From contig WKLE02000878.1 in assembly GCA_014885115.2 (NCBI GenBank), positions 1 to 54,920 on the forward strand: a stretch of 54,920 bases of DNA, given 5' to 3'. The DNA comes from Asterionellopsis glacialis. Taxonomy: Eukaryota > Bacillariophyta > Plagiogrammaphyceae > Rhaphoneidales > Asterionellopsidaceae. This document shows, piece by piece, positions 34,283-46,231 of the stretch (within the stretch, counting starts at the first letter, position 1; each line of letters begins with the position of its first letter). Made by a program: the position numbers and the translations under genes. The notes below the pieces were generated by a model. It was not told where the DNA came from and did no database searches. It worked only from the letters and a program-made list of their open reading frames with translations.

Positions 34283-36860
34283 AAAGTTTCTCAAAAAGAT
34301 TTAGCAACACCCATTCCTATATTATTTAAAATATAAAGTTCTAAATGAATTCTATACCATTGCTATTCAACAAAGTTTCTCAAAATTCTTTGGCATTGAA
34401 CACTGGTCCATTACCCATCAGCATTTTCAGACTTCGGAGAAAAAGGGAATTTAAAAAAGCTTTTAAAAATGACCTCTTGCCTAGAGAGTCATATTGATAT
34501 CACAAAAAGTACAGTTTGTATCACGGTACTGCATCTTACACGGTAAACTCAAAGGAGCTAGACTACTTGCCTTCGCTCGTATTGGTTTTTTCCCACTTTG
34601 CCCGTATTGGTTTTTTTTTTCCACTGCTTCTTCCATGATATCTTCCTCCATTCAATACCTGGTAGAGTCTGTACCTGCAGGTACCGCACTTTGCAATTAG
34701 TAATACAGGTACATGAAAATACAAAAGATCCTTTTACTTGGTCTAACTCTCTAGAGAGAGACATCTTGACCCTGATATTTTGTGATTTTCTGACATTAAT
34801 TTTTTCTTCAAAAAGTAATCGTAGTTTCAAATAGAACCAGAAGTTTCTATCAGGAACTCTTATGTACGTAAGAGTAGGAAACCAGTAGAAAGTTGTTGGT
34901 TGTTGATTGTTGGACCTTTGACCTCTAGGTCGGACCTAGTCCTAGTCCTCTACACGTTGAACTCATACCATGCGAGTAGGACCTTGAGAAGCATTATTGT
35001 GCCGTGTCTCTTCTGGTTCCCTTTCCCAAGAAGATGTCCTCCAGTAGAAATCAACCAGTCCTAGTTTCAAGTGTTCGCTTTTTTTCTAGAAAAGAGTACC
35101 TGTAAAATAATAGCAATGGTGAAAGTGGCGGGAGAAATCGATACTGTTCCCAGGCGGAAATCAGAAAACACCTACTGGCTGCCTAGAGGTCCTAGGACCA
35201 CTAGTTGTTACTCCCTGAGTGATTAGCGATGCGTTCGTTTTTCTCTCCCTACCCCACGAAGGAGAGCGAACGATCCAGAGCAGTCATTCTTATTCTTCAA
35301 TTCGCTTTCACACCCAGTTTGGTTGTGATTTTCTGGCTGTCTGTCGTCGACGTCGTGTGGGATGATACTTGATCCAAATCCGCACTGTACCTGCCTGGTA
35401 GCATTCAAAGACCTGAAGTAATCAGAACTCTCATTGTGCTTTTCGACGGTAGAAGTCCAAGATACTCTGACACGATTGCCATGTCCCATTTTCGTTCTTC
35501 CTGACTGTCTGTCTTCCGAATTCGCTTTCACGCCATCTTCAGTTTGATTCTGATTTCTGACTGTCTGTCATCAAGGTGGGGTTGGATGGTACCTGTAGTG
35601 CTAGTCTACCTGGTACCAGTAGCAGTTTTCCTACTTATTACCAGGTAGCATGTACCAGGTACCGGTACTAGAATAACAGTATTATACCAGGTAGTACGTA
35701 CTATTTACCAGTAAGATTTTAATGCTGTACCGGTAATAGAAGAACTAAACTATTTAATAACTATTTCCACACAAACAAAACGAATGAACAATACTCGATC
35801 ACTGATGACTCTACAAAAAAATGGTGGTTTTAGTATTATTCTTGAAGTTCTTTATTTCCACCAATCATATCGTTTTAATTACATGCCTTATTGAACGGAT
35901 TTTTGGTGGAGCGAGAGAGTACCTGTTATGAGCAGTACGAACTCTCTACCTGGTACCAGGTACCTGGTACAGTATGACGGAAGAGGAACTACGTACCAGG
36001 TACCGTACCCGGTACAGGTACCTGGTAGGAGCTTCCTTGCTACCACACCTTTATGAACCAAGCAACTCTGGAGGACTTATCCGAAACGAGAAGGAAAACG
36101 GCGGAGTTGTTCCGCCTCATCTCTAGAGAGAGAAGAAACAGACATCAGATGCTGTGCACAGCATGAGTGTGACCCAATTACCTGTATCTCCATTTATCGC
36201 TGCGCACTACCCTCATCACGTTGACGGTCGTAACATAAAGCTGGTACCTGGTACTAACTATGTTTAATTAATATAAATAGTAAGTATAATAAATACCTGG
36301 TACCAGGTACAGTAATTAGGATCTCGACTCCACTGGTAGCTAGTACCTGGTACAGAATCAGTCTGTAGGTTCCTACTTGTTGATACGTACCAGGTATGAT
36401 ACACGGTACCAGGTAAGGTACCTGGTACTGTAACAGGCTGCCTGGTACCTGGTACCAGGTACCAGTTGACCACCAATCAATCGCATTCAACGCCCTCCGC
36501 TGGGTCGGTGCACGACCCCTGCAACCGAAAAAATACATGTAGGACCTACTTTACCTGCGGTAATATCCTATCATGTGATGCCAGTATGTAGGACTAGAAC
36601 GAATACCTGTTAGTACAGGTACCTGGGGTACAGGTACAGGTAACCCCAGGTCCAGATGTCGGTTCCAACCGGCACGTACAATTTACAGTAGGTACCTGTA
36701 GAGATAGTGAGAGACAGTAGTAGGGTCCTACCAGAGTTCCGGACCCACGACCAAAAAATAGGAAACCATAAGACGAAATTCTCAGTTCTCACTTTCTTCC
36801 AGTTTCTCTTGTCATACCAAAGTCGAAAACTGCTCAGAAAAAATAAAAAAAATCACAACC
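34283..36860. other. intergenic region dense in palindromic motifs
   Basis: No coding gene is supported. It holds the densest GGTACC palindromes of the window (35580-36700), CTCTCTAGAGAG at 34747-34758, TCTCTAGAGA at 36120-36129, and an imperfect duplication of a TTCGCTTTCAC...GACTGTCTGTC block at about 35299-35345 and 35520-35570. Confidence 0.6.
35580..36710. repeat. cluster of GGTACC-centred palindromes
   Basis: TACCTGGTACCAGGTA occurs as a perfect 16-base palindrome at 35947-35962 and 36294-36309. A 24-base perfect palindrome of the same alternating CTGGTAC/GTACCAG units covers 36442-36465. Many partial copies (ACCAGGTAC, GGTACCGGTAC, ACAGGTACCTGG) fill the interval. The motif is absent from coding regions but recurs in other intergenic gaps. 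Confidence 0.8.
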
Positions 36861-37349
36861 ATGGCCATCTCGAGACAAGTCAACCTTAAAAACAAAGGAG
36901 TTCAACGAAAGACAATTCAATCCAAGTTCACAAGGACACCTATTGATCATGATACATCATCGTCTTCATCATCCCCATCGCCATCACGAACGAAAGAAGC
37001 GTTGAATCATGAATCCCACGAAGAATTGATGAAAGCACTGAGAATTGCGAATTTGAATGCCACACTTTTAACTGCAAAATTAGAAGTTCATTCAAGGAAA
37101 GCAGATGATACAGATAAAGAATATCAACATGATGTAGAAAAGATATTCAGTAATATTGCCAATGCTATGGATGTTGTAAGTTTATTTATATGCCTTGACT
37201 TTTCTGGTCAGCGGTCTGCGTGACAGAATGAACGTGTATTTTCTAAATGAAACTTTTTCCCCATCTGTTTTCAGGCACGACATTGTTCAAATATAATTCC
37301 AGACAATTTGGATAAGGTTCCAATGAAAAGGAATTCCACAGTGGCATAA
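36861..37349 (+). CDS. small two-exon coiled-coil protein, unknown
   Basis: Exons 36861-37175 and 37275-37349 join in frame across a 99-nt intron (GTAAGT to TTTTCAG), giving 129 residues. The start has a good context (ACCATGG). After a basic Ser-rich N-terminus, residues about 45-105 form an alpha-helical heptad-like region (EELMKALRIANLNATLLTAKLEV is its core, residues about 52-74). The second exon adds ARHCSNIIPDNLDKVPMKRN. No known domain was recognised. Size and helical form fit a small subunit of a complex, but no function is claimed. Confidence 0.7.
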
Positions 37350-39589
37350 TTTCATGAAATGTTTGTCTTCACTTTTTGGGTGACTTGAGAAAATTGAAAA
37401 CACTCAAGTTTATTATCTTTAGTGTGTTGCATTGGAATACTTACTAATGTTTGAACATTAGACTTCAGAAAGATAAATCATTATTCAATATGATAAAATA
37501 GATAAGATACGACTTTAATGTATTTTTTAATAATATTTTATCTCGGTTGTGAGAGTGACGGTAGAAAGAATTTCTTTTCACAGCTGTACATCATTGGAAA
37601 ATCATATTACAAATGAAGCGACTTGCTCAATTTTAGACTAGTGAAGTGCTTTCTTGATGGATATTTTATGCAGTTCCAGAAGGAGTCTTGTCATGATTGA
37701 AATTTTACTTGTTAGTCTTCAATCGTGACAAAACCAGGACATCATGGTGACAACGACAAGAATCCACGAGGAGGGAAAACGACAAATAATAAACCCAAAA
37801 AATAAGATGCCAAAGAGTGAGTGGGCACAATTATGCCAGGTACATTATTGTTGATACAGGTAAACCATCTTCTGACGGAACAATGATGTTTCTTAAAGTT
37901 GATGATAGTAAATAAGTACTATGAGTCTTTAAGTAGTCGACACATTTCTGACGAAGATCACTTCTCTGGCCGTTTCTTGTTGAACTTTATTTGGAACGAA
38001 AATAGCGTTTTCGACCATAAAAGAACACGATCGGAGATAATACTGAAAACTGGTTTCTCAGTTCTTGTAATATCAGATACTGTACTTTTCTACTCTGCAA
38101 ACAATTATACATAGTGTATATAGCAAATTGTCTAAACATTCGGCAAGAGTTACAGTACAAGGTAGTCCCCACCTCCCATGCTAAAGGTACAGATACGATC
38201 ATTTAAAAACTACAAATTCCAAAAAAATTATGCCAGTCTATGTCTGACTGAAATGATTGTATCAACATTTTGATATCCTCTCTACGGACTTATACAGTAA
38301 ATTCAACTTTGGCATTGTTGTTCGTAAATGAGGAAGGCCATTTTCTCCGCGCATATTTGGCGATATAAAATGGATCAACCACGTATGCGTGTCAATTGGT
38401 CAATATTTGAATTAGAACCATTATTAATAAATAAAGCTTACACTACACCCATCCCCATAATAACATGTTCTAGAGGACTACTAATCTCGACACCTATGGA
38501 ATAACGCGGAGTATATTAAAATAATAAATATGTTTTTTTTTAATATAATATAATGAAATTGATATTTTTTTTTAATTCAACGCAATGAATATCATTTCGG
38601 GGGATATTCTAAAAGAATACTCGTGCACTAATTCGGATTTTATAATCCACGATTCAAGATTCATGTTTTGGGGAAGCAGACTGAGAACCTTCATGTCCTA
38701 CACGTAACCTGAGCATGTTGTAAAATACGATTAATTCTTTCTCTTTTTCCTTAGGGTCGCTTCCGGGTCCACGTGATGCCAAAATTTGTTCTCAATTTTT
38801 CATTTGACGATGAGATGCTACGAAAGTGTTTGTTTCGTTAATACCAGTGGCCACTTTGGTCCCAGTCTTACAAAATTAACAGAAAAATAAGTTATGCTTA
38901 CTAAAGTTACTATCGTACGACAGGGAGGATACCATATCAGTTAGACCTGACAGCCGTTTTTTTTTATCTCTCTCTATCTTGTTCCGAGGAGTTCATAGCA
39001 TAAAATATTAACGCTGCCAAGGTATAAGGCCTTATCTGAAAGAAACGTGAAACGCTTACCGTTAGAATTCTGAAAGGAGCGTTGAATAATTACTCCTCCT
39101 CTTTTTAAAATTTCGTTTTCAAAGGTTCAAGTCACCTTTTCCGAAATCAGAAATGCGAACTTTGTTTCCGTTCTTTATGGACGAATTAAACTTTTGTGTG
39201 TTACTATTGTAAGTTTACCGACAATCAATCAATAGCTAGTAAATACCATGTAGAATAATAATACAGAGATGCATGGCAAAAATAATGACAAATCTGAAAA
39301 AGTTTTCACTTCATTTCCCTCTGCAAGTTCCGTCTCATTACGCGGAAGAAGTGAATAAACAGAAAATAGTAACGATATTGTACACATTCACAAGGAGTGA
39401 ACACCGGCCTATGTACCCTTCTTTCTTTCGCCTTTTGAGGGTTTCTCACAATTTCTAATCAATGTTCGCTTGCAAAAGAGATTGGTTGTTGAAAGGTTAT
39501 TCGCCTCGAATGCCAGCACGGTACTCAATAGGCAGAATTGAAAGGGGGTGTTCAATCAATCTTGCCTCACTATTAATAGATTCTTACTA
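37350..39589. other. gene-free AT-rich region
   Basis: A 2.2-kb stretch without a supported gene. Open frames are short and lack any motif. A GGTTCAAGTCA word at 39124 resembles a tRNA B-box, but no cloverleaf could be built around it. Poly-T and ATAAT runs are common at 38.5-38.6 kb. Confidence 0.5.
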
Positions 39590-41269
39590 CTAAACAGAAG
39601 GAGAAGAAGCAGAAAAGAGTTGTTTCATTTTCTCAAAGTCTTTCGTTTTTTTGCCAGCAATCTGTAAACGGAACTTTCGTGTTTCATAATACTTGTTGTT
39701 GTTTTGCCGCTGTCGAGAAGAAGAAGAATTTTTCAGTAACTGTTGTTTTCGTTTTTCTTCGTATTTTTCCAATTCTAATTTTGCCTTGGTATTTTCCTCT
39801 TTGGCTTTTGAATATGCCTTTTCAAAATTACTTGCATACTGTTTTTCCACAGGTATGCAAAGTTTGGAAACACTTTGACCCCATTGTAATGAAAACCATG
39901 TTTCCCATCCGTTGACATTCGCACGTGACAAACATAAACACAATGAGGTAATAGCCTTTCCACTTAAACATGCACTTACAAATTGTATAGCATCTGTCAC
40001 CAATTGCTTAGGAGGTGAATACTTTTGGGGAATAATTCTTCTTTCTCCAGTATTGGCATTCTTGTGATTCTTGATACTATTAGTACGACGACGGTGTGCC
40101 TCTGTAGCTCTTTGGATTTCGGTAGCTAATCCACTTAATTCCCAATTCACAATATACGCTTGTGCACCTGTAGGTACTTCCGTTGTGTCGTCTCGAGACA
40201 TTTCCCATAAAATCATTTCAGCAGATGTAAATCTTGTTTCACCTGTTTTGGTAGGACGTTCCGCACCAGCTAAATCAACTATCGTAAAGCTTGTTTGACA
40301 ATACAATCCATCATGTGTTGCACGTTGACCATCGTTCTCCACTGAAGTAGTGCTAGTCGTAGATGACGATGATTTACTACAAGTGGTGGTGTCTTTTGTT
40401 TCCACAACATATTGACGCAAATATAAAATCAATGCTGCATGACTACGACTACTTCCATCATTCATTTTAGTAGATCTTGTTTGACGATTGGTCCGAACTG
40501 CGTTTAAAAACTTTAAAAGATCTTGTGTTGAATTCATATCCCAAACAGTGGCTCCTAAAACTTCATGTGTATCAGGATCAATTTTAACTGCGTGGGAAGA
40601 AGATGGATCCAGAAGATCATGTGTTTCACAAAGATAAAACTGTATGGCAGATGCCGATAACATATAGGAATACTGATATTGTTGTTGGGATTGTCTTTGT
40701 TTTATTTTTTGAAGAGTAGATACATATACCCGAGGAAAAATACCCCATCCATCATGGAATGTTAATGATTCATCGATATTGTTGTTGTTTACAGTTGTTG
40801 TTAAAGATTCATCTGTCCCCAACATGGTATGTGTTTTACCACTACCAGTTTGACCATATGCAAAGAACATGACATTACGTCCACCACGAAACTTGGCATC
40901 CTTGTTATTCATGCTGTTGTCACCATTATGTTCATAATCATCATCGTCGTCGTTATTATCAATACCAATAAATTGATCTACCAAGGACGATATCTTCATA
41001 GTTTCAAATGTTTCTTGTTGTGACGCATCTGGCCCTAAAACTTTCTTTGGAAATGTATATTCTGCATTTCCTTTTGAAAATAAATATTGGGTGCTTAAAG
41101 TGACAGATGCATCAGACCAACCTTCTAATGACTTTTGTTGAGTTCTTTTTGTTGTGGTGGAGGAGGATGCATGCCCACCTGACTCAGCTTCTGGCCGGAT
41201 ACGAACATACACATTGGTAGGGTACAAACGTTGTGATTGTTGAGAACGCATGTTGCTAGGGTGTGGCAT
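39590..41269 (-). CDS. divergent kinesin motor protein
   Basis: A complete 559-residue single-exon protein. The motor domain starts with VYVRIRP (20-26); the P-loop is AYGQTGSGKT (137-146), switch I NDGSSRSH (270-277) and switch II DLAGAE (332-337; usual DLAGSE). ETWFSLQWGQSV near residue 462 takes the place of the usual ETLSTLRFA segment. A short helical, Lys/Glu-rich tail (KAKEENTKAKLELEKYEEKRKQQ, about 480-503) follows. Asn/Asp-rich insertions lie between the core strands. It should hydrolyse ATP and move on microtubules; no cargo domain is visible and the subfamily is not assignable by eye. It is divergent from HID1, 556 bp away. Confidence 0.9.
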   Translation of the reverse strand: MPHPSNMRSQQSQRLYPTNVYVRIRPEAESGGHASSSTTTKRTQQKSLEGWSDASVTLSTQYLFSKGNAEYTFPKKVLGPDASQQETFETMKISSLVDQFIGIDNNDDDDDYEHNGDNSMNNKDAKFRGGRNVMFFAYGQTGSGKTHTMLGTDESLTTTVNNNNIDESLTFHDGWGIFPRVYVSTLQKIKQRQSQQQYQYSYMLSASAIQFYLCETHDLLDPSSSHAVKIDPDTHEVLGATVWDMNSTQDLLKFLNAVRTNRQTRSTKMNDGSSRSHAALILYLRQYVVETKDTTTCSKSSSSTTSTTSVENDGQRATHDGLYCQTSFTIVDLAGAERPTKTGETRFTSAEMILWEMSRDDTTEVPTGAQAYIVNWELSGLATEIQRATEAHRRRTNSIKNHKNANTGERRIIPQKYSPPKQLVTDAIQFVSACLSGKAITSLCLCLSRANVNGWETWFSLQWGQSVSKLCIPVEKQYASNFEKAYSKAKEENTKAKLELEKYEEKRKQQLLKNSSSSRQRQNNNKYYETRKFRLQIAGKKTKDFEKMKQLFSASSPSV

Positions 41270-41825
41270 TCTCGTTGGTGATATTTTACATCAATCGAAG
41301 AATGGTGTACTTGACAATAATTGTGACATTCGTTAGCATCGACAATTAGAAAGATCAGATTGTCATTTGCTGACTGATACTTTCTGTCTTGTTGTGTGAG
41401 TGGATTCCGATAACCTCAAACCGTCAGAAAACGTTTTGAAAACCCGAACCTCTCCCCAAAATAATACAAACAGTGGGGAGTAATGAACGAATGAAGTGAA
41501 ACTGAATCGTGTCTGTTGTGTTTGTTTGTCTTCTTCATTTATCAATTTTTAGAATTCGGAATTTTCACAAATTCTTGGGTGTTCCAGGTCTCCTCTCTCT
41601 AGAGTAGTAGACAGTGATGGATGAGCAGGCGTGTCATTTTTCAGAAAAGATCCGTTGAGCCGCCGTTGAGAAAATTTGATTGGGGAAATCTATTGTGTGC
41701 CATCTACTTTACTGCAGAACTCTAGAGGACATAATATTCTTTTGTAGAAAGTGGTCCAAGTCGACAACACATTACGTGCCATTGCAAGCCATTGGGACCC
41801 AAACGAATAGTTTGTATACGAAAAG
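41270..41825. promoter_or_regulatory. divergent promoter region, kinesin and HID1
   Basis: A 556-bp spacer between start codons of opposite-strand genes, so it must hold both promoters. A CTCTAGAG palindrome lies at 41597-41604, about 220 bases before the HID1 start. Confidence 0.5.
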
Positions 41826-44311
41826 ATGGGAGCAACTGCATCCCGAGAAAAGTTCAGTGAGAGTGTTTCAGCTCTCATTGAAGTTGATGTGTCTCCCGAT
41901 GATGCTGAATTTTGGGACGAACTTTGGAAAATCCCAAGTGGAGCAGAAGAAGTCTTTGATCTTATTTCGCCCGAAGCGGCTCGGAGATTAAGGGACGAAC
42001 GCTTTGACAATCTTGCTACTTTGTTCACGCAAGCTACAGCCCAGCTTTGTCAGATTGTAGAAACACCCTACAATATTTATTTTGATCAAGCCTTGAACTG
42101 TGTTCGAGTTTTGACACGGATTCTCCCTTTTTTGCTTGAAAAAGGTAAGAAAGAATTCAAAACGATCGGTGGAATAGTGCGACTGGCAGCAGTATTTACG
42201 ACAAATATGAATTCACATCTTTTTATTTTCCTTTAAATGCAGGTGACCTGGGTGAAGCTGATGAAAATGTTGAACATTTGTGCTGGGGTACAGGATCCGA
42301 AGCTCCTGACGAAAAAATTGGTTTGGTTATCGGAGATGACGCTTCAACCGCAAACCAAAGCTCCAAGTACGAGGAAGAACAGGAACCTCTTGCGTTACTT
42401 GTTGTTCATGCTGCTATGCACATGTTGTTCCTACCTCAATTTACTTGTGACTTTTACGAGGAAACTGATGGAACAAAAATGACCGCAGAGGAGGCAGTCG
42501 AAGCTGCCAAGAAGCGCAAGGAGGAAGAAAGACTAGCAAAAGAAGATCGTGAAGCAAAAGCGGAAGTGGGATTGACTCGAAGTAAACAGTCCGATGACGG
42601 CATCTCACTTGTCCCAAAACCTCCCAGTATTGTTTGGGCAGCAGGGCTTGGTGTGGACTCTTCCCAGCTTGGATTTGACGGGTCCACTCGAAAGTACGAC
42701 AAGAACCGTGTCGAAGTCTTGAGACTTTTGTTGTCCACTTTGTGTGATCCTCTCTTCTCTCCTGCTGATGAATACAATCCTCTTGCTAGTCGATGGCTTG
42801 CTGTTGCGGTTGCTGCTGATGCACCCAACTCTATCTGTCTCTTCTATTCTCTCCTTAACACCATTTTGTCGTTTGACCCAAGTGCAATGGGATTGAGCGG
42901 TGACAATCACATCAAACTTGTGGAACTTTCTGCACAGGTTTTATGTGTGTTGCTAGATTGTGGTTTACCAGGATCACCGGAAATCGTTACTAACCCCGAG
43001 GCGGAGCCAATCGTTGAATTCGAATCTGCTAGCCAGGCAGGCTTCAATATATTCCGCAATCTTCTTGCTCGTATTGATTCCGGAAAAGGTCTTACCTTCA
43101 TCTTTAACGGATTTGTTCGTTTGCTCAACAACGTCTACGAAGCAAAAATTTCTTACCTTCCTGCTGCAGGAACGAAGCTTGAATGTTTCCAAGAATTACT
43201 CGTGCTTTTGTGGAAATTCCTCGAAGAAAATCCCTTATTCATGAACCACATCTTGACAAATTGTGATATCAATCAGCTTATTGTGCCGATTTGTTATCTC
43301 ATGTACCAATCCCGGAGAGATCCTGCACAAATTGGTCTGGTACATATCTGTACCTTCATTCTTCTCAAACTGAGCGGCGAGCGTTCTTTTGGAGTTTCTC
43401 TTTACAAACCCTTCACCACCAAGTTGCCATGCGACTTGCCGCTGTTTTCGGGAAGTCACACTGATTTGATTGCCATCACTCTTCATAAGCTTGTTGTCAA
43501 TGGTGCCTACAAACTTGTTCCGCTCTACTCTTGCTTCTTAACTATTGTAAGCAACATCTCTCCTTACTGGAGGGGGATGAGTTTGGTAGCTGCCGTCAAA
43601 ATGGTGAATTTGTTTGAACTCTTTTCGAGTCCTAAATTTCTATATTCAGGCGAGCATGCGCACCGTCATCTAGCTCTTCTGCTTGAAGTGTTCAACAATA
43701 CAATTCAGTACCAATACAATGGCAATGAACACTTGGTGTACGCGATCATTCGCAGGAAAGATTCGTTCGGAAGACTTGCATCCCTGACTCTTCAGAAAGC
43801 CCAAGCACAGTGCCACAAGGTGTATGGAGATCAAAGTACTGTAACATATGATGCTGACAAAGCCACCGAGACTGATCGTGTCGAGGGTAACAATGCATTC
43901 ACTACTCCAAAGAGTGGACTTCCAGGAGATGATAGTGAATCTTTAGTTGCCGGCATGCCATTTCAACCTACTGAAGCATGGTTGGCAGACCTCAAGGCGA
44001 GTCTGCCACTTGAGACTGTAACGCGATTGCTGCAACACTTGGTGCCCGTGGTGGATGATTTATGCGCAAAGAGAAACGGAGTGGTTGATGAAAGTGAAAT
44101 ATTAGCAGTATTGAAGGATGTTACAATGGTTGGTCTTTTGCCAGTGCCGCATGCTATTGTTATCAGAAAGTACCAGCCTAACCAGTTCACGGCGTTGTGG
44201 TTTACGGCATTCATGTGGGGTGTGATCTTTTTGAGAAATCAGAGTTTACCAATGTTTGACGGAGCAGCCATTGAACTGTTTCAAGTGTCCGTACAAGAAG
44301 ATGAGGACTAA
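41826..44311 (+). CDS. HID1: HID1 (dymeclin-type) Golgi trafficking protein
   Basis: Two exons (41826-42144, 42243-44311) join in frame over a 98-nt intron (GGTAAG to AATGCAG), yielding 795 residues, close to animal HID1. MGATASREKF fits an N-myristoylation site (Gly2, Ser6), as in animal HID1. The opening EFWDELWKIPSGAEEVFDL and the DNLATLFTQA stretch match the family N-terminus. The body is all-helical (for example LVVHAAMHMLFLPQFTCDFY; HRHLALLLEVFNNTIQYQY). An acidic, Lys/Glu-rich insertion sits near residues 180-210. HID1 acts on trans-Golgi and secretory granule sorting in animals. In a diatom a general Golgi role is inferred. Confidence 0.9.
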
Positions 44312-45097
44312 ATTTCATAGAATAGTTAGTGAAACGAAGTGTTATCCTTAACCCTCCCCCCCTAGGGTGGCCTGGGCGGGAAAGAGAACAGAACCGACGT
44401 GTAGATTCGAGAAAGAGAACTTCACCAAAATAATTAGATCAAACACGGGAAGTTTGCACCGTTGGCGAAAGAAAAAGGTTACATCATTCTCCAATCTCGA
44501 ATCTACAACGGCAGGAAACTCTCAGTTTTTTAGGTTTTTTTCTTGTCCCTCCCGCCCACTCCTTGGGATGTCGAGTCTCCGCTCTGGGCACCCCGATGTG
44601 GCGGGGAACCAAACATAGCATAAACTAGTTTCGTTTCTAGCACCAACCCAGTAGTTTCTCCATGTTTTTTCCCTTGCAAATGGATATCGTAAACTGTGAG
44701 TGTGGAAAGGCCTCTCCATTGCGCCCGACAGTCGACAGACTGATCATTCCAGATGAACAAAAACAGGCGTGCAGAAGCAAAGTAACTTTTATGCATTCAA
44801 CTGTATGGGAGAGCGAGAAATAGGAGCACATACGCCGAGATCCGGAGTCATAGTCTTAGTCGGAATGCACGAAACGGTATCAGGTAGAATTTGTAGAAAG
44901 AGCTACCGGTAAGTATTAATTAAATGTTGTTCAATGTTGTTCACCTTCTGGTCTTTTACTTATTGGGGACCAGACTGTCTGTCACAACATCTAGAGATCG
45001 TTCTTAGAAACACAGCAGTCCTATCAAGGAAGTTTTAACACCAAAGATTTTGTTTCATGTTTATTCGAACTCATTAAACTCAAAGCCTCACCACATT
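44312..45097. other. intergenic region
   Basis: No gene is supported. A GATTCGAGAAAGAGAAC / TCTCGAATCTAC inverted pair near 44405 and 44490 could form a hairpin, and CTAGAGATC is near 44992. A donor-like CCGGTAAGTATT at 44908 could belong to an untranslated first exon of the next gene. Confidence 0.4.
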
Positions 45098-46146
45098 ATG
45101 ATGATGTCCGCCCGTTTCTTCCATGCCGCCCTTGTCCTCACCTTTTTGGTCACACCTGACCTAGTATGGGGTCGCCTAACGAATCCCTCCTCCCGCCTCC
45201 TGAACCAAGGAACATGCCCCGACGGCACACCATGCTCCTCGGATACGGATTGTTATGCCTGCTCCAACAATCGAAGCTCGTGTTCTCCCGACAATGGCAA
45301 CGATGATTGCAAAGGCCGGGCTACATGCAGCACTGGGTAAGCTTGTCATTTTCTATCATTCGATTTCATTCTATCATTCGATTTTTTCAGTTCCATTTGC
45401 ATTTGTTATATGCAGTATCTTAAAATTGTATTCTACCAACCCACTCATTACAAAATAATGACATCACCAGCGCGACGGGATCTTGTGAACTAGGAGGCGG
45501 AGGAGGAGGTGGGAGCGGAACATGCTCTCAAGATTCAAGTGTCAGTTGTTCCATTGATAGTGACTGTGGAACATGTGCCGGTGGAAGGAACGATGGTCAA
45601 CTTTGTTCCTCGGCTAATTGCAACCAGGGCGGAGGGAATTGCGTCCAGAACACATGCGATACAGGATCGCCTCCTGTTACTTCATCTCCATCTACTTCAC
45701 CTCCGGTTACTTCATCTCCATCTACTTCACCTCTGGTTACTTCACCTCCCGGCCCATCGTCTTTTCCAACGGCTTGTGGAGGCGATGAAACCAACACCAT
45801 CTTGATTACGGGTGCCAGTAAGAATGCCTATGACAATGGTGAGTACTATATTTTTGGTTCGAACGAATTCCCAAATAACGGTCTTGGTATTATTCAAGGA
45901 AACAACCCCCCTGCAACAGTCTACTTTGAACAAACTTCTGGATTCAATCATCCCTTTCGGCTTTGTGTGAATGGGATGATAGGCAACGGTATTGAGTGTG
46001 TAGGTGATCAAGTCAACCCGAATGCACCTACATTGGCAAACCCCTGCCTTACTGTTACTTTGCCTACAGGCAGCGATACTCTCTGGTACGTTTGTGAAAT
46101 TGATAATCACAAGATGGAAAACCAGATTTATCCTGCGGCACGTTGA
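45098..46146 (+). CDS. secreted Cys-rich mosaic protein with cupredoxin-like domain
   Basis: Exons 45098-45336 and 45471-46146 join in frame (134-nt intron) to 304 residues. The start at MMMSARFF is preferred because it gives a compact signal peptide ending DLVWG; an in-frame ATG 48 bases upstream exists. Two short Cys modules (CPDGTPCSSDTDCYAC; CSQDSSVSCSIDSDCGTC) are followed by a Pro/Thr/Ser linker of TSPPVTSSPS-type repeats. A beta-rich C-terminal domain has a lone His (GFNHPF, 240) and C288-x4-H293-x-M295, the order of type-1 copper ligands. The copper site is inferred. An RLL tripeptide at 33-35 fits diatom RXL processing. Apoplastic or wall location is likely. Confidence 0.75.
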
Positions 46147-46231
46147 TATTGTTTTAGCCCTTAATGTATATCATGACACATTGGAGGTACAACACCACAC
46201 CACGTCGTACAGCATGATGTAGGTCATTTTG

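Noticed and set aside
36254..36538. 94-residue minus-strand frame in the palindrome cluster
   Set aside because: Its residues (repeated VPGT and YQVP) simply reflect the repeated GGTACC motif.
39080..39140. GGTTCAAGTCA near 39124 resembling a tRNA T-loop
   Set aside because: The flanking bases do not pair as a T-stem and there is no A-box upstream.
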